This document shows positions 25,240 through 33,607 of a stretch of 64,000 nt of DNA, piece after piece. The stretch spans positions 22,619 to 86,618 of the forward strand of contig NZ_BBXD01000031.1 of assembly GCF_001570545.1 (NCBI RefSeq). Direction: 5' to 3'. Under the pieces are notes generated by a model. It was not told the origin of the DNA. It worked only from the letters and a program-made list of their open reading frames with translations, and did no database searches. A program made the position numbers and the translations under genes. Numbering within the stretch: position 1 is the stretch's first letter; each line of letters starts with the position of its first letter. Source of the DNA: Herbidospora mongoliensis (GTDB taxonomy: Bacteria > Actinomycetota > Actinomycetes > Streptosporangiales > Streptosporangiaceae).

Positions 25240-26870
25240 TCGGCCCGCACTCCGATCCCGTTGGGTCCCCTTCCGCTCTGCTCGCCCACGATCTCGTCCG
25301 CACGTTCGGCACCCGGCGGGTGCTCGACGGGGTCTCCCTCACCGCCGCCCCCGGGCACCGGATCGGGCTGATCGGTGACAACGGTGCCGGGAAGTCCACC
25401 CTGCTGCGGCTGCTCGCCGGGACGGACGAACCCGACTCCGGCACCGTCGTCCGGCCCGCTGACCTAGGCTTCCTGCACCAGGAAATGCCGTTCGACGCCG
25501 CGTCGACCATCGCCGACGTGCTCGACGACAGCCTGCGCGGAGCCCGTGAGGACCTCGCCGAACTCGACAGGCTCAGCCGAGCGCTCGCCGACGTCCCCGA
25601 GGACCGTCCCGACTACGCGGGTCTTCTCGGCCGGTACGGCGAGCGGCTCCACCACGCGCAGGAACACGAGGCCTGGGACGCCGACCGGCGTGCCGAGATC
25701 GTCCTCGCCGGGCTCGGCCTCGGGAGGACACCGCACGATCGCGCACTCGGGTCCCTGTCCGGCGGGCAGCGCAGCCGGCTCGCGCTGGCCGCGCTGCTGG
25801 TACGGCGTCCCGCGGCGCTGCTGCTCGACGAACCCACCAACCATCTCGACGACGCGGCGACGGCCTTTCTGGAGGAGCGGCTGCGCCGCCTGCCCGGAGT
25901 CGTCGTGCTGGCGAGCCATGATCGGGCGTTCCTCGACGCCGTCTGCACGGACCTGATCGGCCTTGATCCGGCGGTGGGCGGCCCCGTCCGCTATGGCGGC
26001 GGCTACACCGCCTACCAGGCCGAGAAGCGCGCGGAGCGGCAACGGTGGCAGCGGCGCTTCGCCGGGGAACAGGAGGAACTCGCCGCCCTGCGCCGCTCGG
26101 CCGCCCTGACCGCGTACCGGATCGCGCCGGGCCGCGTGAAGCGCGACAACGAGAAAATGGGCTACGGCCACACCAGTGGCCGCGTGCAGAACCAGATCTC
26201 GCGGCGGGTACGCGACGCCACCCGCCGGCTGGAGGAGCTGGAGCGCGACCAGGTCGCCGAACCGCCGGAACCGCTGCGGTTCCGGGCCGCCGCACTCGCC
26301 TCCGGATCTCCCGAGGGGATCCTGCTGGCACTGCGGGGCGTCCGCGTCCCCGGCCGGCTGACGCTGGATCGCCTCGACGTGTCGTCCACCGATCGGCTGC
26401 TGGTCACCGGAGCGAACGGGGCGGGGAAGTCGACGCTCCTCGCGGTGCTGGCCGGGCGGCTGGACGCCTCCGGAGAGGTGCGACGGCGGGACGGGCTCAC
26501 GGTCGGCCTGCTGGCCCAGGACACGCTGTTCGACCGGCCGGACCGTACCGTGCGGAGAACCTACGAGCTGGCGCTCGGCTCTGATCGTGCCGAGTCGGTC
26601 CCGCTGGACTCTCTCGGCCTGATCGATTCACGAGACCTGGGCAGGCGGGTCGGGGAGCTGTCGGTCGGCCAGCGCCGGCGACTCGCCCTGGCGCTGCTCG
26701 TGGCGGGCCCGCCGGAGTTGCTGCTGCTCGACGAACCCACCAACCACCTGTCGCCCGGTCTCTGCGACGACCTGGAGGAGGCCCTGGGCACGGGGCCCGG
26801 CGCCATCGTGATCGCCAGCCATGACCGTTGGCTGCGATCCCGCTGGTCAGGCCGCGAAATCCGACTGTGA
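25236..26870 (+). CDS. ABC-F ATPase, second of pair
   Basis: Also 544 residues, with a GTG start overlapping the first gene's stop (GTGA). NBD1: GDNGAGKST, LSGGQRSRLALAALL, LLLDEPTNHLDD. NBD2: GANGAGKST, LSVGQRRRLALALL, LLLDEPTNHLS. The LSVGQ signature and shortened linker (about 255-330, ending ISRRVRDATRRLEELERDQ) resemble actinomycete self-resistance ABC-Fs of the TlrC/OleB type. The two genes are clearly different in sequence, so this is not a fresh duplication. Coupled translation suggests joint induction. Confidence 0.9.
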   Translation: MIGPHSDPVGSPSALLAHDLVRTFGTRRVLDGVSLTAAPGHRIGLIGDNGAGKSTLLRLLAGTDEPDSGTVVRPADLGFLHQEMPFDAASTIADVLDDSLRGAREDLAELDRLSRALADVPEDRPDYAGLLGRYGERLHHAQEHEAWDADRRAEIVLAGLGLGRTPHDRALGSLSGGQRSRLALAALLVRRPAALLLDEPTNHLDDAATAFLEERLRRLPGVVVLASHDRAFLDAVCTDLIGLDPAVGGPVRYGGGYTAYQAEKRAERQRWQRRFAGEQEELAALRRSAALTAYRIAPGRVKRDNEKMGYGHTSGRVQNQISRRVRDATRRLEELERDQVAEPPEPLRFRAAALASGSPEGILLALRGVRVPGRLTLDRLDVSSTDRLLVTGANGAGKSTLLAVLAGRLDASGEVRRRDGLTVGLLAQDTLFDRPDRTVRRTYELALGSDRAESVPLDSLGLIDSRDLGRRVGELSVGQRRRLALALLVAGPPELLLLDEPTNHLSPGLCDDLEEALGTGPGAIVIASHDRWLRSRWSGREIRL

Positions 26871-26885
26871 ACTCTGATGCTGAGC

Positions 26886-26922
26886 GGGCCGCGGGCGGTG
26901 TGGGGTCGATCGTCCGCGGCCC
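26886..26922. terminator. Hairpin between convergent ABC-F and beta-helix genes
   Basis: Perfect 9-bp inverted repeat GGGCCGCGG / CCGCGGCCC (26886-26894 and 26914-26922) with a 19-base loop, centred between the two stop codons. It has no T-tract but can serve both strands. Confidence 0.55.
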
Positions 26923-26935
26923 ACCGGGTCTCATG

Positions 26936-29629
26936 TCAGTTGCGTAGGGTCCACCGCTGGTTCGTGCCGCCGTTGCAGGACCACAGGATGAGCTTCGTGC
27001 CGTTGGCGGTGCCGCCGCCGGAGGCGTCCAGGCACAGGCCGGACTGGACGCCGGTGATGGTGCCGTTGGAGTTGACGTTCCACTGCTGGTTGGTCTGTCC
27101 GTTGCAGTCCCAGATGATCACCTGGGTGCCGTTCGTGGTGCCCTGGCCGTTGGCGTCCAGGCACTTGTTGCCGAACACCTGCAGCTGCTTGCCCGAGGTG
27201 TAGGTCAGGCGCTGGTTGGTGCCGCTGCCGCAGTCGTACAGCTGCGCCTGCGTGCCGTTGGCGGACGAGCTGCCGGTGATGTCCACGCATCGGTTCGACT
27301 GGGCGCCGACGATCTGCTGGCCGCCGCCGCTGCTGCCGCCGCTGCCCTGCCTGACCAGCGACGCCGACGCCGCGGAGCGGTTGCCCTGGGCGTCCACCAC
27401 GAAGAGCCGGTATTCGCCGTTCGTCGTCGGCACCGCAATGGAGGTCGCGGTTCCGCCCGCCCTGGTCATCGTGGCGCCGGCGGTGAAGGAGGTCGTGCCC
27501 GAGGGAGCGAGCCAGACGCTCTTGGACGAGTCGCCGGTGCTGCGGATGGGGATCGAGGTCGTGCCGCTGCTGGTGTACGTGCTGGCGGGCAGGACGTAGT
27601 CCGGCAGGGACAGGTTGCTCTGCGGGATGATGTTCCGGTAGGCGTCCTCGAGCCCGGAGTTCACGGCGATGCCGTACGCGGCCGCCGGCCAGACATAGTC
27701 GGACGAGACGATGATGTCGTGGACCGTGCTGTTCGGCAGGACCTTGTTGGAGACCTTGTTGATCGGCCCGTAGGTCTGCGTGATGCTCAGGTCGTGCTTA
27801 CGACCCCAGTCGTCGGAGTTGACGAGCCACGTGATGTTCTTGTCCACGCTCAGGACGTTGTCGCGGAAGACCATGTTGCCCGAGCCCTCGTCCGGGTGGA
27901 GTCCGTACTTGTGACCCGACGGGACGCCCTGCATGTAGTTGTTGGTGATCGTGGTTCCCGGCTGGTTGCCCAGCGTGTAGACGGGAGCCGTGTCGCTCAG
28001 GCGCTGCACCGTGTCGATGAAGTGGTTGTAGCTGATGGTGTTGTTCTTCGCCACGGTGGTCGGCACGTTGGGCCGGATCGAGCCGGACGACCCGTCGAAG
28101 TTCCACCAGCCCCAGCCGAGCGTCACCCCGGACCACGGCGTCTTCTCGATGCGGTTGCGCTGGATCGACAGCGTGTCGGCGAAGTAGGCCGAGATGGGGC
28201 TGTGCCCGTTGAACAGCACCGCGCTGTCGTAGATGTAGTTGTTCTTGATCTCGATGTTCTTGGGCGCGCCCTCGACCGCGGCGGTGTACTTCTCGCGGTT
28301 GGACGAGGTGTGGTCGCCGATGTAGACGTGCTGCGGATGGCCCACGGTGATGGCCGATCCGGCGACGTCGTTGGTGTAGTTCCCGATCAGCTGCGTGTTC
28401 ACCACGTCGTTGACCATGTTGATGCCGTCGACGCCGGTGTGCTGGATCCGGTTGTTCTGCAGCACGAGCCCGTCGGCGTTGTCGATCTGGACGATGCCGG
28501 GCGCCGTGTCGACGTTGCGGTAGGAGTAGGCGTGGAAGTTCTGCTTGGCGTAGACGGTCGCGCCGAGGTTGCCCTGCTGGGCCTGCTTGAGCACCGAGCC
28601 GTTCACGTTGAACAGGTTCCAGTCGGAGTGCTGGATCGTGAGGCCCGAGAAAGTGATGTTCTTGGCGCGGGCGCTCGTCGAGGTGCCGGCGACCTTGATG
28701 AGGGTGGTCACGTTGTTCGGGGCGAAGACGGCCGCCGTCGACATGTTCTCGGAGCCGGCCTTGTAGTAGTAGAGCGTCTTGGTCGTCTTGTCGAAGAAGA
28801 ACTCGCCCGCCGTGTCGAGGAACTCGTAGGCGTTGCTGACCTTGTGCGTGCCGCCGACCTGCGCGTTCCCGTTGTAGGCGCCCTGGGCGATGGCCGCGCC
28901 CGGCTGCTGGAACGTCGCGATGCGGTTCGAGCCGTCGGAGGTGACCTGCTGGACCCCCACGATGGCCGTGGTCCAGGTCGTGCCCGTCTCGATTTCGATG
29001 TCGTTCTGGTTGCTCGAGACGGCGGGGAAGTCACTCAGGCTGTACTTCGATCCGGCGCACTGCGAACCCGATTCCCATGCCCACGACGCCTGCCCGGCCG
29101 TGATGTTGTAGGTGCCGTAGCAGCCCGCCGAGTTGATGGTCTTCGAGGCCATGTACGCCCGCTTGTCGTTCACGTAGAGCGCGCGGAGCTTGTTGGCGCG
29201 GTTCAGCGGGGCCTTCCAGATGTTGCCGCTGTGCTGCGTCCACCCGGTCACCTGGACGCCGCCGCTGAGGATCGGCGTCTCGTTCTGGTAGGCGGCGTAG
29301 ATGACCCGGAAGCCGTTCGTGCCGGAGTCGGCCGGCGTGAAGTCGATGGTGCTGCTGACCGGATAGGTGCCCCCGCGAAGATAGACGTAGATGTCGCCTG
29401 TCATGCCGGAGTTGATCGTGCGGACGACGTCCCGCGCGCGCTGCACGGTCTTGAATGGTGACGTGATCGTTCCGGTGTTGTCGTCGTTGCCGTCGGGGGC
29501 GACGTAGTAGGTGGCCTGGGTCGCCGCCGAGGCCGCCGAGCCACCTGCGAAGGTCGGCAGCAACACGGTGGCGACGAAGACCGTAAGCGCTGCTAACGCC
29601 TTCCCGGTCGTGGATAAGGCTGACTTCAC
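26936..29629 (-). CDS. Secreted right-handed beta-helix protein with C-terminal ricin-B lectin domain
   Basis: The 897-residue protein has a signal peptide (to about ASAA-T, residue 36). A parallel beta-helix catalytic-type domain follows (about 38-640), starting YYVAPDGNDDNTGT...FKTVQRARDVVR, a start shared with GH141-like and pectate-lyase-like enzymes. A short linker domain (about 650-760) and a Gly/Ser hinge (GSGGSSGGGQQ) lead to a ricin-B trefoil (about 770-897) with three QxW-type repeats (NQRLTYTSG, NQQWNV, NQRWTLRN). Likely a plant-polysaccharide hydrolase or lyase. GTG start with AGAGGAAC upstream. A LacI-type operator lies about 30 bases upstream. Confidence 0.85.
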   Translation of the reverse strand: MKSALSTTGKALAALTVFVATVLLPTFAGGSAASAATQATYYVAPDGNDDNTGTITSPFKTVQRARDVVRTINSGMTGDIYVYLRGGTYPVSSTIDFTPADSGTNGFRVIYAAYQNETPILSGGVQVTGWTQHSGNIWKAPLNRANKLRALYVNDKRAYMASKTINSAGCYGTYNITAGQASWAWESGSQCAGSKYSLSDFPAVSSNQNDIEIETGTTWTTAIVGVQQVTSDGSNRIATFQQPGAAIAQGAYNGNAQVGGTHKVSNAYEFLDTAGEFFFDKTTKTLYYYKAGSENMSTAAVFAPNNVTTLIKVAGTSTSARAKNITFSGLTIQHSDWNLFNVNGSVLKQAQQGNLGATVYAKQNFHAYSYRNVDTAPGIVQIDNADGLVLQNNRIQHTGVDGINMVNDVVNTQLIGNYTNDVAGSAITVGHPQHVYIGDHTSSNREKYTAAVEGAPKNIEIKNNYIYDSAVLFNGHSPISAYFADTLSIQRNRIEKTPWSGVTLGWGWWNFDGSSGSIRPNVPTTVAKNNTISYNHFIDTVQRLSDTAPVYTLGNQPGTTITNNYMQGVPSGHKYGLHPDEGSGNMVFRDNVLSVDKNITWLVNSDDWGRKHDLSITQTYGPINKVSNKVLPNSTVHDIIVSSDYVWPAAAYGIAVNSGLEDAYRNIIPQSNLSLPDYVLPASTYTSSGTTSIPIRSTGDSSKSVWLAPSGTTSFTAGATMTRAGGTATSIAVPTTNGEYRLFVVDAQGNRSAASASLVRQGSGGSSGGGQQIVGAQSNRCVDITGSSSANGTQAQLYDCGSGTNQRLTYTSGKQLQVFGNKCLDANGQGTTNGTQVIIWDCNGQTNQQWNVNSNGTITGVQSGLCLDASGGGTANGTKLILWSCNGGTNQRWTLRN

Positions 29630-29660
29630 GCTCTGTTCCTCTCGCTGGTTCCAGGCAGAA

Positions 29661-29674
29661 TGTTCGCGCTAACA
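29661..29674 (-). promoter_or_regulatory. LacI-type operator upstream of the beta-helix enzyme
   Basis: On the minus strand the sequence is TGTTAGCGCGAACA, one base away from the perfect palindrome TGTTAGCGCTAACA used by LacI-family sugar regulators in actinomycetes. It lies 31 bases before the start codon of the secreted enzyme, in a position to repress transcription when no inducing sugar is present. Confidence 0.55.
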
Positions 29675-29934
29675 CGTCGGCCAGGGCCAAACGTATGACG
29701 TATGCCGACTAATGTCTGGGGGCAATGTCGCACCAACATGGGTGTCTGGCAACAGTGGACAGAGACGGAGCAGGCAACGGATGTAACTTTCATGAAACGT
29801 CGCCGGTGCCCGGCCGAGACGATCAACACGATCGGTCCATGGCGACTGTCATGGGCGACCAGTGACACCGCTGTCCCGACGTGGACCGATACGCCGATCC
29901 CGCACAGCGGGGGCTCTCGTGCGCGTACTTTTCC

Positions 29935-30954
29935 ATGGAACGCCGGGGCCGGGAGCGACGATCATCTGGTGTGCTCCTGAGCAATCGCGCGGTCTTCGCC
30001 AGCTCCGACCTCGACGAGGTCCGGGTCGAGGTCGCCAAGGTGTTCTGCCCGCATCGGCTGGACCTGGTCGGGGATGCGGATCTGCTGGCGGCCCGGTTCA
30101 ACTCCGTCCAGCTCGGCTCGGTGCGGGTCAGTTACCTCGACTACGGGGCCGACGTGCACATCGAACCGGGGGACCTCGACACGTTCTTCCTGGTCATGAT
30201 CCCGCTCGTGGGGCGGAGCCTGATCAGGGCCGGGGACCAGGAGGTCGTCTCCACCCCCTCGCTGGCCGCGATGCCCTCGCCGACGCGTCACCTCGACATG
30301 CGGTGGGCCGCGGGGTGTCCCCAGTTGGTGATCAAGTTCGAGCGGACCTCCATCGAGCGCTCGCTGGAGCAGATGCTCGGGGAGCGGCTCGGCGATCCGG
30401 TCGTCTTCGATCTCGGCATGGATCTGAGAATGGGGTGGACGCGGTCCTGGCGGGACATGGCCGATCTGCTCGTCAGGGACGCCGAACGCGACGACGGGCT
30501 GACCGGGCATCCGCTGGCCATCGCGCATCTGGAGAACGCGCTGATCACGCTGCTGCTGACCATGCAGCCGTCCAACTATCTGGAACGGCTCCGGGCGCCC
30601 AGGCCGGCCGCGCTGCCGAAGGTCGTGCGCCGGGCGATGGAGTTCATCGACGGGCACGCGCACCTGCCGCTCACCACGTCCGACATCGCCCGTGCGGTCG
30701 CGGTCAGCAGCCGCTCGCTCCAGGAGGGGTTCCGCGCGCATTCCGGGCTGACTCCGACGGCCTATCTCCGGCAGGTGCGGCTGGCGCGGGTGCACGACGA
30801 GCTCAGGGCGGCCGATCCCGCCAGGGCCACGGTGACGACGGTGGCGGCCCGGTGGGGGTTCCTGCACCAGGGACGGTTCGCCGCGCTGTACCGCGCGCGG
30901 TACGGGATGCCGCCGTCGGAGACGTTGCGCACGGGCTCGGCGTCAGGTGGATGA
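29935..30954 (+). CDS. AraC-family transcriptional regulator
   Basis: About 340 residues: an N-terminal AraC-binding-like half (DLDEVRVEVAKVFCPHRL...LDYGADVHIEPGDLDTFFLVMIPLVG) and a C-terminal double helix-turn-helix (about 235-335; LTTSDIARAVAVSSRSLQEGFRAHSGLTPTAYLRQVRLARVHDEL in pieces, ending VAARWGFLHQGRFAALYRARYG). This arrangement is typical of regulators of aromatic or alkane catabolism. It lies just before, and in the same direction as, the StyA/StyB genes and is the obvious candidate regulator. The start is uncertain (GTG 29881, ATG 29935 or GTG 29971). Confidence 0.87.
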   Translation: MERRGRERRSSGVLLSNRAVFASSDLDEVRVEVAKVFCPHRLDLVGDADLLAARFNSVQLGSVRVSYLDYGADVHIEPGDLDTFFLVMIPLVGRSLIRAGDQEVVSTPSLAAMPSPTRHLDMRWAAGCPQLVIKFERTSIERSLEQMLGERLGDPVVFDLGMDLRMGWTRSWRDMADLLVRDAERDDGLTGHPLAIAHLENALITLLLTMQPSNYLERLRAPRPAALPKVVRRAMEFIDGHAHLPLTTSDIARAVAVSSRSLQEGFRAHSGLTPTAYLRQVRLARVHDELRAADPARATVTTVAARWGFLHQGRFAALYRARYGMPPSETLRTGSASGG

Positions 30955-31056
30955 GATCCGCGCTCAGTGGATAGCCGGGGTGGACGCGGCGACCGTACCG
31001 TTCTTGTCAGGCGCCGATCGACATCTCCACTCCTGACACAGAAGGAACACCTCACC

Positions 31057-32280
31057 ATGCGCGACATCCTCATCGTCGGCGCCGGTCAGGCCGGCCTCCA
31101 CCTGGCCATCGGCCTGCTCCAGCACGGCTACGACGTCACCGTGATCTCCAACCGCACCGCCGAGGACATCCGCGACGGCCGGGTGATGTCGGGCCAGGCC
31201 ATGTTCGGCACCGCCCAGGCCCACGAGCGTGAGCTCGGCCTCGACTGGTGGACGGACGTGTGCCCGCCCATCGAGGGCATCGCCCTCACGGTTCCCGGCC
31301 CGGACGGCGGCAAGGCGCTCGACTGGATGGCGCCGCTCGACGTCCCGGCCCGGTCGGTCGACCAGCGGCTGAAGATGCCGGCCTGGCTGGGCGAGTTCGA
31401 GCGGCTCGGCGGCAAGCTCGTCCTGCACGACGCCACCCCGGAGGACCTGGAGAGCTACGCCGCCCGATACGACCTGGTCCTGGTCGCCGCGGGGAAGGGG
31501 CCGATCGCCTCGCTCTTCGAGCGCGACCCCGCGCGTTCTCCGTACACCGCTCCGCAGCGGGCGCTGGCGGTCACCTACGTCAACGGCCTGGCTCCCCGGC
31601 CCGATCACTCGGCGGTCTGCTTCAACCTGCTCCCCGGGGTGGGGGAGTACTTCGTCTTCCCCGCGCTCACGCACACCGGGCCCTGCGAGATCATGGTGTT
31701 CGAGGGCGTGCCGGGCGGTCCGATGGACTGCTGGGGCGACGTGCGCGGCCCGGCCGAGCACCTGGCGCGCAGCCGCGAGATCCTGGAGACCTTCTTCCCG
31801 TGGGAGGCCGAGCGCTGCGCCGGGATCGAGCTCACCGATGCCAACGCCGTCCTGACCGGCCGCTTCGCGCCCACGGTCCGCCGTCCGGTCGCCGTGCTGC
31901 CCTCCGGCGCGCCGGTGCTCGGGGTCGCCGACGTCGTGGTGCTCAACGACCCGATCACCGGGCAAGGCAGCAACAACGCGGCCAAGTGCGCCGCCACCTA
32001 TCTACGGGCCATCGTGGAACGGGGCGGGCAGCCGTTCGACGCCGACTGGATGGGGCGGACCTTCGACCTCTTCTGGACGCGGGCCCAGCACGCCACGAAC
32101 TGGACCAACGCCCTGCTGGCCCCGGCCGAACCCCATCACCTGGCGCTTCTCGGCGCCGCCGGGCAGCATCCGGAGATCGCCTCCCGGTTCGTCAACGGGT
32201 TCGACGACCCGACCGACTACGCCGAGTGGTTCATGGACGCCGGCCGGGCCGGGGCCTACCTGAACAGGGTCGCGGCATGA
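31057..32280 (+). CDS. Styrene/indole monooxygenase oxygenase subunit (StyA-like)
   Basis: A group E flavoprotein monooxygenase that uses FADH2 supplied by a separate reductase to epoxidise or hydroxylate aromatic alkenes and indole. The 407-residue protein begins MRDILIVGAGQAGLHLAIGL (Rossmann fold). It has the StyA-type GRVMSGQAMFGTAQAHE segment and a C-terminal NDPITGQGSNNAAKCA FAD motif. ATG 31057 follows GAAGGAACA; the frame upstream is open but non-conserved. The stop overlaps the reductase start as ATGA. It could serve catabolism or natural-product tailoring. Confidence 0.92.
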   Translation: MRDILIVGAGQAGLHLAIGLLQHGYDVTVISNRTAEDIRDGRVMSGQAMFGTAQAHERELGLDWWTDVCPPIEGIALTVPGPDGGKALDWMAPLDVPARSVDQRLKMPAWLGEFERLGGKLVLHDATPEDLESYAARYDLVLVAAGKGPIASLFERDPARSPYTAPQRALAVTYVNGLAPRPDHSAVCFNLLPGVGEYFVFPALTHTGPCEIMVFEGVPGGPMDCWGDVRGPAEHLARSREILETFFPWEAERCAGIELTDANAVLTGRFAPTVRRPVAVLPSGAPVLGVADVVVLNDPITGQGSNNAAKCAATYLRAIVERGGQPFDADWMGRTFDLFWTRAQHATNWTNALLAPAEPHHLALLGAAGQHPEIASRFVNGFDDPTDYAEWFMDAGRAGAYLNRVAA

Positions 32281-32759
32281 GATCGCTGCGGGAGGCCTTC
32301 GGTCAGTTCGCGACCGGGGTGGCGGTGATCACGACGGTGACCGACGACGGTGAGCGAGCCGGGGTGACCGTCAACTCCTTCACCTCGGTCTCGCTCGATC
32401 CGCCGCTGGTGCTCTGGTGCCTGTCGAACCGGGCGCCCAGCGCGTCGATCTTCCTGCGGGCGGGGCGGTTCGCCGCCAACGTCCTGGCGGCCGACCAGGA
32501 CCATCTGTCCCGGCGCTTCGCCACACCGTCCGCCGACAAGTTCGCCGGGGTGGAGTTGCTCGGCACTCCGCTGCCGATCCTCGCGGGCGCGCTGGCCAGT
32601 TTCGTCTGTCGTACGGAGCGCGTGTACGACGGCGGTGACCACCACATCTTCGTCGGAGAGGTGGAGCGCTACCAGCGGGGCGCGGGGGAGCCGCTCGTCT
32701 TCCACTCCGGCCGATACCGGGAGTTCTGGCCCGAGGTGACGGTCGGCGGGGCCGCGTAA
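32277..32759 (+). CDS. Flavin reductase (StyB-like)
   Basis: The 160-residue protein has the flavin-reductase split-barrel pattern: LREAFGQFATGVAVITT, GVTVNSFTSVSLDPPLVLWCL, and HHIFVGEVERY. It supplies reduced FAD to the upstream oxygenase. Start ATG 32277 overlaps the StyA stop. A strong terminator follows, so the two genes make a closed operon. Confidence 0.93.
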   Translation: MRSLREAFGQFATGVAVITTVTDDGERAGVTVNSFTSVSLDPPLVLWCLSNRAPSASIFLRAGRFAANVLAADQDHLSRRFATPSADKFAGVELLGTPLPILAGALASFVCRTERVYDGGDHHIFVGEVERYQRGAGEPLVFHSGRYREFWPEVTVGGAA

Positions 32760-32790
32760 CCCCGGGTAAGACAGCGGAGCAGACCATGGA

Positions 32791-32820
32791 CGGCGGTGTC
32801 TTGGGACACCGCCGCTTTTG
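32791..32820 (+). terminator. Rho-independent terminator after the StyAB genes
   Basis: Perfect 10-bp stem CGGCGGTGTC / GACACCGCCG with a TTGG loop (32791-32814), followed by CTTTTGG. Confidence 0.88.
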
Positions 32821-32864
32821 GTCGTCCCGGTGACGTGCGAAAGGCCGGCCTCAGCTTGTTCGGG

Positions 32865-33083
32865 TCACGCGTAGAGGAAGTAGTAGCGGTACCGCTCCTC
32901 CCACTCGCAGTCGTAGTCGTTCCACCAGTTCTGGTGGACGCCCTGGGTGCCGATTCGCTCGCACTCCGACTCGTACCTGAAGACGCCGGCCAGCCTGTCG
33001 GCCTGGGCGGGGGCGGCGCCGATCGTCAGGAACGCTCCGAGGACCACGACGGTCGAGACGAGAACAGCGCGTGCCTTTCGCAT
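32865..33083 (-). CDS. Small secreted protein, aromatic- and acid-rich
   Basis: The 72-residue precursor has a signal peptide (MRKARAVLVSTVVVLGAFLTIGAAPAQA-D). The mature part of about 44 residues is rich in Tyr, Trp, Glu and Asp, contains two Cys (ESECER and DYDCEW) and ends in RYRYYFLYA. I recognise no family. The start is secure: AGGAGGACGA directly precedes ATG 33083. It stands alone between the StyAB terminator and the esterase region. Confidence 0.7.
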   Translation of the reverse strand: MRKARAVLVSTVVVLGAFLTIGAAPAQADRLAGVFRYESECERIGTQGVHQNWWNDYDCEWEERYRYYFLYA

Positions 33084-33607
33084 TCGTCCTCCTGTGACTG
33101 TGGAGATCATGACGGCGGACATTATCACCAACTGCGCGCAAGGAAAATTGTCACGGTCGCTCAGGGCGGCGGATTCGTTGAAAGTTTCATCGGCGGACGC
33201 CACCGGATGCAGGTGTGCGCGGTAATTCACCGTCAGTAAAGTCGGAATTACTTTCCGGCTCCTGTCCAATTCCGGACACGGCGGGCCCAGGAAGGCCTCG
33301 CAGGTGCGTATCCGACGGCGTGTGCAGGGCATGCATGATCTGTACATCTTCGCGCCGTGTGTGATGTCTACCGTCCGATTCGTGCTGCTCTTCCTGTTCG
33401 AATGAATCGATGTAAACAACACTTTGACCGTCGTCACTTTCTTGGCATATCGTCGCCCCGCCCATATCGATGTAAGCCGCGACACTCGAACACGTCGTTC
33501 TCGCAGGCGCTACGGTCGGCGTGCTGATCGCGGCTGTCCCGGCACCGGAGGAGACACGGACGGTCACCGGGGAAAGCGGCGATCATCCGACTGACCGGAG
33601 TCGCAGA
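33084..33607. other. Intergenic region of about 520 bases
   Basis: Part of this gap (about 33100-33480) is less GC-rich than the neighbours. No open frame has a ribosome site and protein-like composition. It must contain the promoters of the small secreted protein and of the downstream esterase. I see no repeat or RNA gene. Confidence 0.4.

Noticed and set aside
26936..29461. Plus-strand open frame of 580 residues (27719-29461) opposite the beta-helix gene
   Set aside because: It is Val/Asp/Arg-rich antisense shadow; the minus strand has a signal peptide and clear domains.
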